Below are positions 52,330-60,404 of a stretch of DNA of 64,000 nt, piece after piece. The first letter of the stretch is position 1. Each line of letters opens with the position of its first letter. The notes beneath the pieces are model-generated. The model worked only from the letters and a program-made list of their open reading frames with translations, did no database searches and was not told the DNA's origin. The stretch spans positions 1-64,000 of the forward strand of contig DGUI01000037.1 of the NCBI GenBank assembly GCA_002394605.1, given 5' to 3'. The translations under genes and the position numbers were made by a program. The stretch is from Mageeibacillus sp. UBA4314 (GTDB taxonomy: Bacteria; Bacillota; Clostridia; Saccharofermentanales; Saccharofermentanaceae).

Positions 52330-52651
52330 TGAGAGATATGAACTCCGTTATCTTCCGCTGTTTTACAAAGACCTGGATCATGATATTTCCCACATAATAC
52401 ATAAATTGGGTAATCCTGATGCAGCGAGGAAACTAATCGACGAAGTAGAAGCAGCCATTATCAGACGGTTAGAAGATGGTCCTGAATCGTTTGAGCAAGT
52501 TTCTTCACGCAAAAATAGAAACCACCCTTATTACAGGATCTACATAAAGAACTTTGTAATCTATTATGTCGTCCTGGAAGATAACGGTAAAAAGATCATG
52601 GAAGTCAGACGCTTTTTACATAAGCTTGAAGACCGCAACAGCAAGGTGTGA
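52322..52651 (+). CDS. RelE/ParE-family toxin
   Basis: 109 residues from the ATG at 52322, with GGAGGAAGG just upstream inside the antitoxin gene. RelE/ParE fold: YLPLFYKDLDHDISHIIHKLGNPDAARKLIDEVEAAI and the C-terminal NFVIYYVVLEDNGKKIMEVRRFLH. Arg and His near the C-terminus fit a ribosome-dependent mRNase, but ParE-like gyrase poisoning cannot be excluded. Forms a toxin-antitoxin pair with the preceding gene. Confidence 0.88.
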   Translation: MLNERYELRYLPLFYKDLDHDISHIIHKLGNPDAARKLIDEVEAAIIRRLEDGPESFEQVSSRKNRNHPYYRIYIKNFVIYYVVLEDNGKKIMEVRRFLHKLEDRNSKV

Positions 52652-52660
52652 TTACAGGTA

Positions 52661-53863
52661 TCATCCTTCATCCTTATAATACTCATTCACCAGGCTCCTC
52701 AGTCCCAGCTCCTTAAGTTCCTCATACTTTACATTAAAACGTGCTTTTCCCCTTGAACCAGTGATCAGATATCTCAAGCACTCCACTGCATAACGATCTA
52801 TCTCGTGCAGGCTCTTGTCGGTGTTGATCACGGGGAAATACCACTTACTCCAGGTCAGATCGTTGTCGTCGGTAACATCAAAGAGCTTTCTATTAAATAT
52901 CCTGATAAAAGCGACGGCAGCTGACCGCGGGTCCTTGTCCTGGCGGTCGTACCAGCGCTTGAGGGCGCGGGTCTTGCGGCGCATCTTCTGTTTGATCTTT
53001 TTGACTGAGGCAGGGGCAATGTCGACTATGCCGTCGCGGTAACAGAAACCTAAGAAAGTCCAGCCGTCGTCCGGGGCCGTGAAGCATTCTTTGTCCGGGT
53101 TGACGGACAGACCACGTGAAGCGAGGAAAGATCTGATCTCAGACGCGTACTGTTCCACTTCATCCATAGAAGGGGCGAAGACGATGATGTCATCTGAATA
53201 CCTGGCATACGGGACTGCCATATCGATAAACATCTGATCCATTTCGCGCAGGTACAGGTTGGCGAAGAATGAGGCCTGGGGTGTCCCCGCCATGATGCCT
53301 TTCGCTTCGCGGACAACATCGTGCCGGTCGATCACGCATGGTTCTTCAAGCAAAGCAACCAGAAGGTCTGCAAGGCGCGGATCGTCTGACAGCGCCTCCT
53401 TAAGGATTGGCACAAACCTGCCGACCGGGACTGAATTGAAGTAGTTGCTGATATCGACCTTATATGAATACATCGACCCGATACCGGGCATCCTGACGAA
53501 CCTGCGGACTGCGTCTTTCGCCGTTTTGGCGGGGCGGAAGGAATAAAGACCGCTGCAGAAGAGGTGATCATATCTGCGTAGCATAAGATACGTCAGCAGC
53601 TTGAAGTTCATGTTCCAGTCGTACGAGTATGTGTAGACCGTCCTCTTCTTCTGAGAGCTCATCTTGCTTATGACTGCCTTGGACGGAAGCGGAAGAGGCC
53701 CACCTGCCATGATAGACTCATAGACCTTTCCGCAGTGTCCGGAATCGATATACTCCCGGATCAGGTCAGGCGCGGACAGACCGCTTATTATCGACTTTTT
53801 GTACGCGCAGTATCTCTCCCATGTATCGCGGGAATTAAGTTCATCTATTAATGATCCGGACAT
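52661..53863 (-). CDS. Stand-alone reverse transcriptase (not group II intron, not canonical retron)
   Basis: 400 residues from the ATG at 53863, supported by GAGG five bases upstream; a GTG two codons earlier overlaps that site. RT motifs in order: LYSFRPAKTAKDAVRRF (motif 2, FRP type), YKVDISNYFNSV (catalytic Asp ~137), GIMAGTPQASFFANLYL (motif 4, in place of QGxxxSP), YARYSDDIIVFA (YxDD at ~222-225), NPDKE and WTFLGFCY. There is no intron X/endonuclease domain, no retron NAxxH and no VTG. A candidate ncRNA with terminal inverted repeats lies directly upstream (53882-54017), with toxin-antitoxin and RelA-like genes around it. A defence role (DRT/unknown-group RT) is the leading inference. 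Confidence 0.88.
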   Translation of the reverse strand: MSGSLIDELNSRDTWERYCAYKKSIISGLSAPDLIREYIDSGHCGKVYESIMAGGPLPLPSKAVISKMSSQKKRTVYTYSYDWNMNFKLLTYLMLRRYDHLFCSGLYSFRPAKTAKDAVRRFVRMPGIGSMYSYKVDISNYFNSVPVGRFVPILKEALSDDPRLADLLVALLEEPCVIDRHDVVREAKGIMAGTPQASFFANLYLREMDQMFIDMAVPYARYSDDIIVFAPSMDEVEQYASEIRSFLASRGLSVNPDKECFTAPDDGWTFLGFCYRDGIVDIAPASVKKIKQKMRRKTRALKRWYDRQDKDPRSAAVAFIRIFNRKLFDVTDDNDLTWSKWYFPVINTDKSLHEIDRYAVECLRYLITGSRGKARFNVKYEELKELGLRSLVNEYYKDEG

Positions 53864-53881
53864 ATCCACCTCAAATAAAAA

Positions 53882-54017
53882 CAGAAAGAGAAGACGTTAA
53901 ATCCCACATGTATGTGGGAAGTACAAGACCGTACACGATCCGCGCTGCCTGCGAAGCTCATAAGAGGTCCGTGCCGGGTCCGCCACAGGCGCTGATAAAG
54001 CATTCTCTTTCTGCTAA
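53882..54017 (-). ncRNA. Candidate structured ncRNA upstream of the reverse transcriptase
   Basis: On the minus strand CAGAAAGAGAA (54003-54013) and TTCTCTTTCTG (53882-53892) are a perfect 11-bp inverted repeat enclosing ~110 bases. A G-U and an A-U pair can extend it. Inside are TCCCACAT/ATGTGGGA (53902-53919), GCCTG/CAGGC pairing and direct repeats GGACC and TGTAC. A promoter (54024-54032) places the 5' end just before the first arm. The second arm is followed by TTTTTATTT and then the RT Shine-Dalgarno. No ORF is present. The layout parallels retron a1/a2 or DRT-type template RNAs. Confidence 0.75.
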
Positions 54018-54023
54018 TAGTAG

Positions 54024-54032
54024 ATTATAACA
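54024..54032 (-). promoter_or_regulatory. Extended -10 promoter of the RT-linked ncRNA
   Basis: On the minus strand TGTTATAAT, a consensus TATAAT (54024-54029) with the TG extension. The -35 is weak. Transcription would start near 54017, at the first arm of the inverted repeat. The promoter begins within about ten bases of the stop of the RelA-like gene. Confidence 0.65.
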
Positions 54033-54039
54033 GCACATC

Positions 54040-55101
54040 TCAAATTCTACCACTCTTGATGCGCATCAGATAACGGGTCTTCCTCTCAACGCTCTCCTCG
54101 TTCTTGTCGGTCAGAGCAAAGAACTCTTTGATCTTCAGATCACTGTAAGATCCGTGGATCAGAAGCGCCCTGCACAGATAGTATAATCCGACGGTCGAGA
54201 TGAGCTGGTCGATCTCCGAATCCTTGAGCGTATGACCTGCAAGCTGCATTATATGATCGTGCTCTTCCTCAATTGCATCCTTAAGGTCCCTGATCTTCCT
54301 GATATCAAAGAAATACAGCTGTGCCAGGTAGATCTCAGATGATACCTCGAGGAGTTCAGCGCCTGATATCTCAGCTATCTCCCTGTTCAGGGTACTGAGC
54401 ACGCTTTCTGCCTTGATGAACTCATCGAGAGTAGCCTTGTTGAGAGCCAGATCATCCGCCTTATCAGTACGGATGCGCTCATGCACATCGCGTTCATATT
54501 CACGCAGTTCCTTCTTGATATTAACGAACAGGTCATCAGCAACCTCCAGGAGGCTCGCCGCCCTGGCAAACTCACGCCTTACTTCCCTCGGGACGCCTAA
54601 TGCCGACTTATATCCCAGATCATGCTCGATCTCCGCCCATGTATGCTGCAGCATCGACTTGAGCTGTATCTCAAACTGCATCCCGCACAGGTCTTCAGGA
54701 TACCCCTTCCCCTCAGGCAGGCTGCAGATATAGTGAAGAGACACATACCCGAAAGTATTGGGATCGATGAGTTCCCTCTTATCGATCGACTTCTCCTTAT
54801 CCACCACGAAATTCTTATCAAGTATCTCAGCCATCTGATCCACCTGATCGGCGAAAAAGCTGATGAGCCTGAACCCGACGATGTCGGTCACCTGGTCGGC
54901 AGACTGATACTTACCGTGCTTGCGCAAAAGCTTCGCATTCAGCGACTCGCGGCTCTTGATACGATCGGTGATCATAACCTGTCCGAGCCCATGCTCGGCG
55001 AGAAGCTGCTCCAGGCCGCAGCGAACGGCTTGAGTCAGTCTCTCATAGGCTTTAAGATTCCCGTCATATTCTCTAAGTATCGTCTCGATTATCAGATCCA
55101 T
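54040..55101 (-). CDS. RelA/SpoT-domain nucleotidyltransferase-like protein
   Basis: 353 residues. Residues ~40-190 form a RelA/SpoT synthetase domain: ITDRIKSRESLNAKLLRK, DQVTDIVGFRLISFF, GYVSLHYICSL and FEIQLKSMLQHTWAEIEHDLGYK, with the catalytic Glu in EIQ intact. A ~160-residue helical C-terminal extension has no recognised domain. There is no HD hydrolase, TGS or ACT domain, so it is a small alarmone synthetase relative; several such relatives are toxins that pyrophosphorylate nucleotides or tRNA. Shine-Dalgarno GGAGGT. It lies directly upstream of the RT unit on the same strand, so joint function is possible but unproven. Confidence 0.85.
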   Translation of the reverse strand: MDLIIETILREYDGNLKAYERLTQAVRCGLEQLLAEHGLGQVMITDRIKSRESLNAKLLRKHGKYQSADQVTDIVGFRLISFFADQVDQMAEILDKNFVVDKEKSIDKRELIDPNTFGYVSLHYICSLPEGKGYPEDLCGMQFEIQLKSMLQHTWAEIEHDLGYKSALGVPREVRREFARAASLLEVADDLFVNIKKELREYERDVHERIRTDKADDLALNKATLDEFIKAESVLSTLNREIAEISGAELLEVSSEIYLAQLYFFDIRKIRDLKDAIEEEHDHIMQLAGHTLKDSEIDQLISTVGLYYLCRALLIHGSYSDLKIKEFFALTDKNEESVERKTRYLMRIKSGRI

Positions 55102-55131
55102 GTCGACCTCCGACGTTTATTATATCATCAC

Positions 55132-55159
55132 TTGACTTTTATCCGAATGATGATATTCT
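55132..55159 (+). promoter_or_regulatory. Promoter of the queuosine-salvage operon
   Basis: TTGACT (55132-55137), 16-base spacer, TATTCT (55154-55159). Transcription would start near 55166, giving a leader of about 130 bases that contains the riboswitch. Confidence 0.6.
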
Positions 55160-55180
55160 TAAGCAGCACTCATGAAGCGC

Positions 55181-55284
55181 CGACAGTTCGTTAGTGCCAT
55201 CCTGTCGTAAAACAAAACCAGGACTGTAATTGTAACATGCGTTATTTTTATGGCATCCGGTTTTGTGATGCCATTTTTTATTTT
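55181..55284 (+). promoter_or_regulatory. PreQ1-I-like riboswitch with transcription attenuator
   Basis: Aptamer candidate 55181-55223: P1 CGACA/TGTCG, a loop containing TTCGTTAGT, and the A-rich tail TAAAACAAAACCAGGA that resembles known preQ1-I tails. TCC just before the P1 3' strand can pair with GGA of the tail (P2). The expression platform is a perfect hairpin ATGGCATC/GATGCCAT (55250-55257 with 55267-55274) followed by TTTTTTATTTT. The tail ACAAAACC (55212-55219) is complementary to GGTTTTGT (55259-55266) of the terminator loop, giving an antiterminator. Ligand binding would sequester the tail and switch transport off. Confidence 0.72.
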
Positions 55285-55297
55285 ATCGAGGTAGTTT

Positions 55298-55978
55298 ATG
55301 GAAGAAAAGAAAACAGTCACAAGCCTTTACATGTACATCGGCATCGTCTTTGTATCATGTCTTCTCCTGTCCAATCTTGTTGCAGGCAAGATGTGGGCCG
55401 TAACAGATGATATCACGCTGCCTGGAGCAGTCATCCTTTTTCCTGTCACATACATCTTAGGTGACGTTATTACTGAAGTCTACGGTTTCTCCAAAGCCAG
55501 AAGGATCATTTGGATGGGTTTTGGAATGAGCTTTTTTGCGGTGCTTCTCTATCTCCTTATCATTGCACTCCCCCACCCCGGTTATTGGGAGAACCAGGGT
55601 GCGTATGAGATCGTTCTCGGCACGACTCCCAGAGTGGCCGTCGCTTCGTTTGCGGGATACCTTTTCGGGGAGTTCTCCAACTCCATAATCCTGTCCAGGC
55701 TCAAGGTAACGACGAAGGGCAAGTACCTCTGGATCCGCACGATCCTGTCCACGATCATCGGCGAGGGCTTTGATTCGGTCATATTCATCACGATCTCATT
55801 CTGGGGCACCATGGAGAACTCGGTCATCCTCAAGATGATCCTCTTCCAGTACCTCTTCAAGGTCGGCTACGAAGTCCTCTTCACGCCGTTTACTTACTTT
55901 GTCATCGGCAAGGTCAAGAAGATCGAGGGCATCGACACATACGACACGGACACCGCATATAATCTGATAAGAGGTTGA
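55298..55978 (+). CDS. yhhQ: Queuosine precursor transporter (YhhQ/QPTR family)
   Basis: 226 residues with about six membrane helices. Family segments: SCLLLSNLVAGKMWAV, LFPVTYILGDVITEVYGFSKARRIIWMGF and TRTILSTIIGEGFDSVIFITI in altered form (IRTILSTIIGEGFDSVIF). Imports preQ0/preQ1 or queuine for tRNA modification. Regulated by the leader riboswitch and followed by queF. Confidence 0.93.
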   Translation: MEEKKTVTSLYMYIGIVFVSCLLLSNLVAGKMWAVTDDITLPGAVILFPVTYILGDVITEVYGFSKARRIIWMGFGMSFFAVLLYLLIIALPHPGYWENQGAYEIVLGTTPRVAVASFAGYLFGEFSNSIILSRLKVTTKGKYLWIRTILSTIIGEGFDSVIFITISFWGTMENSVILKMILFQYLFKVGYEVLFTPFTYFVIGKVKKIEGIDTYDTDTAYNLIRG

Positions 55979-55980
55979 TC

Positions 55981-56463
55981 ATGACAGACAATAAAGGACT
56001 TACAAAACTTGGCAACAAAGAGACCAACTACGTCTTCGACTACGATCCGGGAGTGCTCGAGACTTTCGAGAACAAGCATAAGGAGAACGACTACTGGGTC
56101 AAGTTCAACTGCCCGGAGTTCACGTCCCTGTGCCCCATCACGGGCCAGCCTGACTTCGCTACGATAACGATCTCCTACGTCCCGTCCGAGCGCATGGTCG
56201 AAAGCAAGTCGCTGAAGCTCTACCTCTTCTCCTTCAGAAATCACGGCGACTTCCACGAGGACTGCGTCAACATCATCATGAAGGACCTGATAAGGCTCAT
56301 GGACCCCAAGTACATCGAGGTCTGGGGCAAGTTCCTCCCCCGCGGCGGTCTGTCCATCGACCCATACTGCAACTACGGCAAACCCGGCACGAAATGGGAA
56401 AAGGTCGCAGATGACCGTCTGGCCAACCACGACCTCTATCCCGAAAAGGTTGATAACAGGTAA
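55981..56463 (+). CDS. queF: NADPH-dependent 7-cyano-7-deazaguanine reductase QueF
   Basis: 160 residues from the ATG at 55981, with GAGG six bases upstream overlapping the yhhQ end. Type I QueF: active-site Cys in FTSLCPITGQPDFA, the QueF signature ESKSLKLYLFSF, and FHEDCVN. Reduces preQ0 to preQ1. Having yhhQ and queF without queCDE nearby suggests salvage of imported preQ0. Confidence 0.95.
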   Translation: MTDNKGLTKLGNKETNYVFDYDPGVLETFENKHKENDYWVKFNCPEFTSLCPITGQPDFATITISYVPSERMVESKSLKLYLFSFRNHGDFHEDCVNIIMKDLIRLMDPKYIEVWGKFLPRGGLSIDPYCNYGKPGTKWEKVADDRLANHDLYPEKVDNR

Positions 56464-58803
56464 TTATGCAGCTTGGTAAGCTACTGCTGCCTGGTAGTAC
56501 AGATACAGGGACTTTACAAGTTCTGTAAGAGACTTTCCGTATGTTCCGGAAACTACCTTATGGCAATAAGTCATAGGCTTGCCTTGGATTAATATCACTT
56601 CGGCGTTACTGAGGATTACCTGAAGATTAAAGCTTTCATTCATCATATCAGCAGTAATACCACTGATCGTTACCACCTGATAGCCGTTATCAAGAGTCTT
56701 ATAGTCAACAGAACCAATACTGCAAGACACTGAATTGATCTCACGATCACCGGTGAGGCCGGTGAAATAGAGTTTTAAGCACGTTTTGGACTTCAATACA
56801 AGGCTCGATCCCACGAATGCGTAATAACCGGGGGCATCAGGATTGCCAAAATCCGGATAAATAAAATCCGATTCAGGAATAATAACGTCCTGGCCATCTG
56901 CGATGGGATCACTGCCATAATTAAGATCTGCATTTGCAAGTGTATCCGCATGATAGTCGAAATACTTCTGTGCATATGCACCATAGTTGAGCATTGCACG
57001 GCAGAGGTTCTTTGCATTTGCGTCATAACCGCCTGCGAGGATGGCCCTGGCGTATGAAACAATCGAATAGTGCTTCTCTTCTCCAAGAACAGATCCCCTC
57101 TTCACCTGGAACTTAACATCGTCTGTCATTTCCTTGGCGCTGAGCTCAATGGTGAATACGCGGACCTGATACTCTTTGCCATGGTAATCAGTCTTTGTAG
57201 TAGTTGCTGCTTCACTGACAAGCTGTTCAACGGGCTTCTTGCCCTCTGCTGTGATAACAACTGCATCACCTGCTTGCAGTCCGTCCTTAGTCTCAATATA
57301 GAGATTCATAGCAATGTCATCTTTGAGTTCAAGATCCATGCCTACGGGGTGGATTATGTCGTCAAGAGTAACCAGAGGAGTAACAACATAATCTGTATCA
57401 GATAATTCTAATTGCGAAGCATCATATACTGACCACATATCTGCATCATACTTAAATCCTGTGGTTCCATATCTGTAAATATCATTCGCAAAACTCGTAT
57501 ATCCTTTGAGGAAAAGCTTTCCATTCGCACCGGAAGTTCCAGAATCTGAGTTAGTAATATCGGCCAGATAGTTTTTGTCTCCGATATGGACAATGTTCCA
57601 CTTATGGGGACCTATAGGTGTTGAACCGTACAAAGTTCCAGTTACACAATAAACACTCAAATTGCTGTCATTAAAAGTCGACAGTTCGCTCAAATAATGG
57701 AATGCTTCTGAGTATCCTTCGCAAACAACATTGGTATCCTTATCGTTATCAAATACATTGACCAAAGCCCAGGGAGTTGAATCAGTTAATACATAAGATT
57801 CGTCGGCAGCAGCATCGTCATTGTAAGTAACCAATTCACAAATCCTGTCCTTGTAATATTCAAGCTTATAATAATCACTCAAACCACTGGCATTATTCAC
57901 TATCTCTTTTGCATTCTCAACAGACTGCATTACCCTTCCTGTCTTTTTAACATCAACACTTGTGGAATCACTTGAATGATCATCCTCACGATACTTTAAT
58001 CCAACAGGGAAACTTACATAACCATCACAGAGCTGAATCCATTCCTCTCCTGTACTTGAAGTATAAGTATAGTAACCTGCAAACGAATACGAATATTTTA
58101 CGTGAGGAGCTATCCAGTAAAACTCGTAAGAACAGTCGATAAGCAAAGGATTATTAACCGTAAGATAATCAGCACCAAAAAGCTGTGATTTAACGGCTTC
58201 CTTAACAAGAGTTGAATTGTCAAGATTTTCCAATCCCAAGTCTGAAGCATAATATCTAGTGTCAGGATCAAGGCCAAAAGCACTCAAGGGAATAACAACT
58301 TTAGAAGTGCCAACTTCACCATCAGCGATTCTCTTGATACCCTGTCTGAGCAAAGTATAAAGTTTTCTGTTGTTACCTGTGAGCCTCTTACCTGCCTGAC
58401 CAATCGTAACTCCAGAATCTTCGCTGTCATAGAACTTCACACTAGCATACTCATCATAAAGATCATCTATTTCAGCTGAACTGAATGACGGTGTTTTTAA
58501 ACTCTCATCACCAGACTTCGTGATTGTGACTTTGTCAGATGAACTGTCTTCCTTCTCCTCCTCCGGAGCAGCTTCTTCCTCTTCCACAGCCTTTTCTGCT
58601 GTTTCCGTCTCCTCAGCCTTCTCCTCGGGTTCTTCAGATTCAGGTTCAGCCTCTGCCTCTTCCTCTTCTTCTACTTCCTCAACTACAGCCGGGGATTCCG
58701 TTACTTCCTCATCAGCCTCATCAGCAAATGCTGCAAAGGGGACTATTGACATCATCATAGCTGCCGTAACCATCGCAGCTGTTAACTTCTTGAACTTGTG
58801 CAT
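56464..58803 (-). CDS. Secreted transglutaminase-domain protein with acidic linker
   Basis: 779 residues. Signal peptide ending AFADE, then a Glu-rich linker (~30-95). A diverged transglutaminase core follows, with NVVCEGYSEAFHYLSEL (Cys), IGPHKWNIVHI (His) and NYLADITNSD (Asp). The C-terminal ~280 residues (MDLELKDDIAMNLYIETK... YARAILAGGYDANAKNLCRAMLNYGAYAQKYF) form a domain seen in other clostridial secreted proteins, without a known function. It has no wall repeats and no sorting signal. AT-richer than flanking housekeeping genes. Eighth transglutaminase-fold protein of the window. Confidence 0.8.
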   Translation of the reverse strand: MHKFKKLTAAMVTAAMMMSIVPFAAFADEADEEVTESPAVVEEVEEEEEAEAEPESEEPEEKAEETETAEKAVEEEEAAPEEEKEDSSSDKVTITKSGDESLKTPSFSSAEIDDLYDEYASVKFYDSEDSGVTIGQAGKRLTGNNRKLYTLLRQGIKRIADGEVGTSKVVIPLSAFGLDPDTRYYASDLGLENLDNSTLVKEAVKSQLFGADYLTVNNPLLIDCSYEFYWIAPHVKYSYSFAGYYTYTSSTGEEWIQLCDGYVSFPVGLKYREDDHSSDSTSVDVKKTGRVMQSVENAKEIVNNASGLSDYYKLEYYKDRICELVTYNDDAAADESYVLTDSTPWALVNVFDNDKDTNVVCEGYSEAFHYLSELSTFNDSNLSVYCVTGTLYGSTPIGPHKWNIVHIGDKNYLADITNSDSGTSGANGKLFLKGYTSFANDIYRYGTTGFKYDADMWSVYDASQLELSDTDYVVTPLVTLDDIIHPVGMDLELKDDIAMNLYIETKDGLQAGDAVVITAEGKKPVEQLVSEAATTTKTDYHGKEYQVRVFTIELSAKEMTDDVKFQVKRGSVLGEEKHYSIVSYARAILAGGYDANAKNLCRAMLNYGAYAQKYFDYHADTLANADLNYGSDPIADGQDVIIPESDFIYPDFGNPDAPGYYAFVGSSLVLKSKTCLKLYFTGLTGDREINSVSCSIGSVDYKTLDNGYQVVTISGITADMMNESFNLQVILSNAEVILIQGKPMTYCHKVVSGTYGKSLTELVKSLYLYYQAAVAYQAA

Positions 58804-58985
58804 ATCAGTTCCTCCAATCGGATAGACTTATACCAACTAATATAATATCACACATGAACGCAACATTCACGCGGTAACCCCGCTGGGTATCAAATATCAC
58901 AAATTAGCAATTTTTTCCATCCATTATCGAATATGCAAAATCAGAGCAGATGATAAAATATTCCTGTCACAGAAAGGTGGTCTCT

Positions 58986-60404
58986 ATGGTTGGCAGTTTG
59001 AACGAAGAGTGCGGTATCTACGGGATTTATGGAAACGGTCTGACTGATTTGCCTTCGCTTGTGTACTACGGTCTTTTCGCGCTGCAGCATAGGGGACAGG
59101 AGAGTTCTGGCATCGCCGCAACTGACGGAGGTGACGTCAGGTGCCACAAGGCAATGGGTCTTGTAAGCGAGGTCTATACCAAAGATGCGATCAGCAGCCT
59201 GGGCAACCCCACCATCGCCATCGGACACAACAGGTATTCCACCACGGGTTCATCAACGATCGACAACGCCCAGCCCCTCGTAAGTCATTACTCCAAGGGT
59301 TCGCTGGCGATCTGCCATAACGGCAACCTCACTAACTGTATTTCGCTTCGGACAAAGCTCGAGAACGAAGGTGCCATCTTCAGGACCACTGTCGATTCAG
59401 AGGTCATCGCCCAGCTCATCGCCAGGGAGAGGAACAGATCCGAATCGATCGAGACTGCCGTTAAGAAGGTCATGGAGCAGATCCAGGGCGGATATGCGAT
59501 CCTGGTCATGAGCAGGCAGAAGCTCATTGCCGTAAGGGACCCCTATGGCCTCAAGCCCCTCGTAATGGGCAAGATCGGCGATGCCATAGTATTCGCGTCA
59601 GAGAGCTGTGCACTGCAGGCGACAGGTGCCACACTCATCCGCGATGTCAAGCCCGGCGAAATGGTGATCGTAAGCCGTGACGGCATCAGATCAGAGATGT
59701 ACAAGACCGGGGCAAGATCTGCCAAGTGCGTGTTTGAGTATATATATTTCGCCAGGCCGGACAGCGTGATCGACGGGATCTCCGTATATGAGAGCAGGCT
59801 TAGGGCTGGCGCCATACTTGCCAAGGATCACCCAGTTGACGCGGACTGCGTTATCGGAGTGCCGGAATCCGGCATAGACGCCGCCATGGGTTACAGCAAG
59901 GAATCGGGGATCCCTTACGTTAAGGGATTCGTTAAGAACGGATATGTGGGAAGGACTTTCATCAAGCCCAGCCAGGAGCTGAGGGCACAGGCTGTAAGGA
60001 TCAAGCTCAATCCCATCGAGTCAGCCGTCGCCGGCAAGAGAGTCATAATGATCGACGACTCCATAGTCAGAGGCACGACCATTGCCAATCTCGTTAACAT
60101 GTTAAGACAGGCAGGCGCTGTGGAGGTGCATGTCAGGATCTCTTCCCCGCCGTTCCTTCACCCCTGCTACTACGGAACAGACGTCCCTTCAGAGGACAGG
60201 CTCATAGCATCACACCATTCCATCGAAGAGATAAGGGACATGATCGGAGCAGACTCGCTCGGTTATTTGAACGTATCAAGGCTTGATGAGATGCTGGGCG
60301 AACCCGGGCATAATTACTGTGATGCCTGCTTTACGGGTGATTATCCTAATATCGATACCGGCATCGACCTCATGAATGAGGATGCTGCATCGCTTGAGAA
60401 GTGA
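58986..60404 (+). CDS. purF: Amidophosphoribosyltransferase
   Basis: 472 residues from the ATG at 58986, with AGAAAGGTGG upstream; a start 12 codons earlier is rejected because the propeptide would be too long. After an 8-residue propeptide (MVGSLNEE) the nucleophile Cys9 begins CGIYGIYG. GNLTN and the glutaminase centre are present. The PRPP motif is VIMIDDSIVRGTT. CDACFTGDYP gives the last two 4Fe-4S cysteines typical of Bacillus-type PurF. First committed step of purine synthesis. Stops directly against a convergent gene. Confidence 0.97.
   Translation: MVGSLNEECGIYGIYGNGLTDLPSLVYYGLFALQHRGQESSGIAATDGGDVRCHKAMGLVSEVYTKDAISSLGNPTIAIGHNRYSTTGSSTIDNAQPLVSHYSKGSLAICHNGNLTNCISLRTKLENEGAIFRTTVDSEVIAQLIARERNRSESIETAVKKVMEQIQGGYAILVMSRQKLIAVRDPYGLKPLVMGKIGDAIVFASESCALQATGATLIRDVKPGEMVIVSRDGIRSEMYKTGARSAKCVFEYIYFARPDSVIDGISVYESRLRAGAILAKDHPVDADCVIGVPESGIDAAMGYSKESGIPYVKGFVKNGYVGRTFIKPSQELRAQAVRIKLNPIESAVAGKRVIMIDDSIVRGTTIANLVNMLRQAGAVEVHVRISSPPFLHPCYYGTDVPSEDRLIASHHSIEEIRDMIGADSLGYLNVSRLDEMLGEPGHNYCDACFTGDYPNIDTGIDLMNEDAASLEK

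Noticed and set aside
52661..53863. Canonical retron reverse transcriptase
   Set aside because: The terminal inverted repeats fit, but the protein lacks the retron NAxxH and VTG signatures and has an FRP-type motif 2 as in group-II-like RTs. I therefore call it an unclassified stand-alone RT.
52661..53863. Diversity-generating retroelement
   Set aside because: Motif 4 is AGTPQAS rather than IGxxxSQ, and I saw no template/variable repeat pair or accessory avd-like gene.
52661..54040. Group II intron
   Set aside because: There is no maturase X domain, no HNH endonuclease and no domain V-like hairpin. The surrounding sequence is intergenic with its own promoter.
58804..58985. Purine riboswitch before purF
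   Set aside because: I searched the leader for the conserved purine aptamer core and its paired loops and found only a small GC stem and a weak -10 box.
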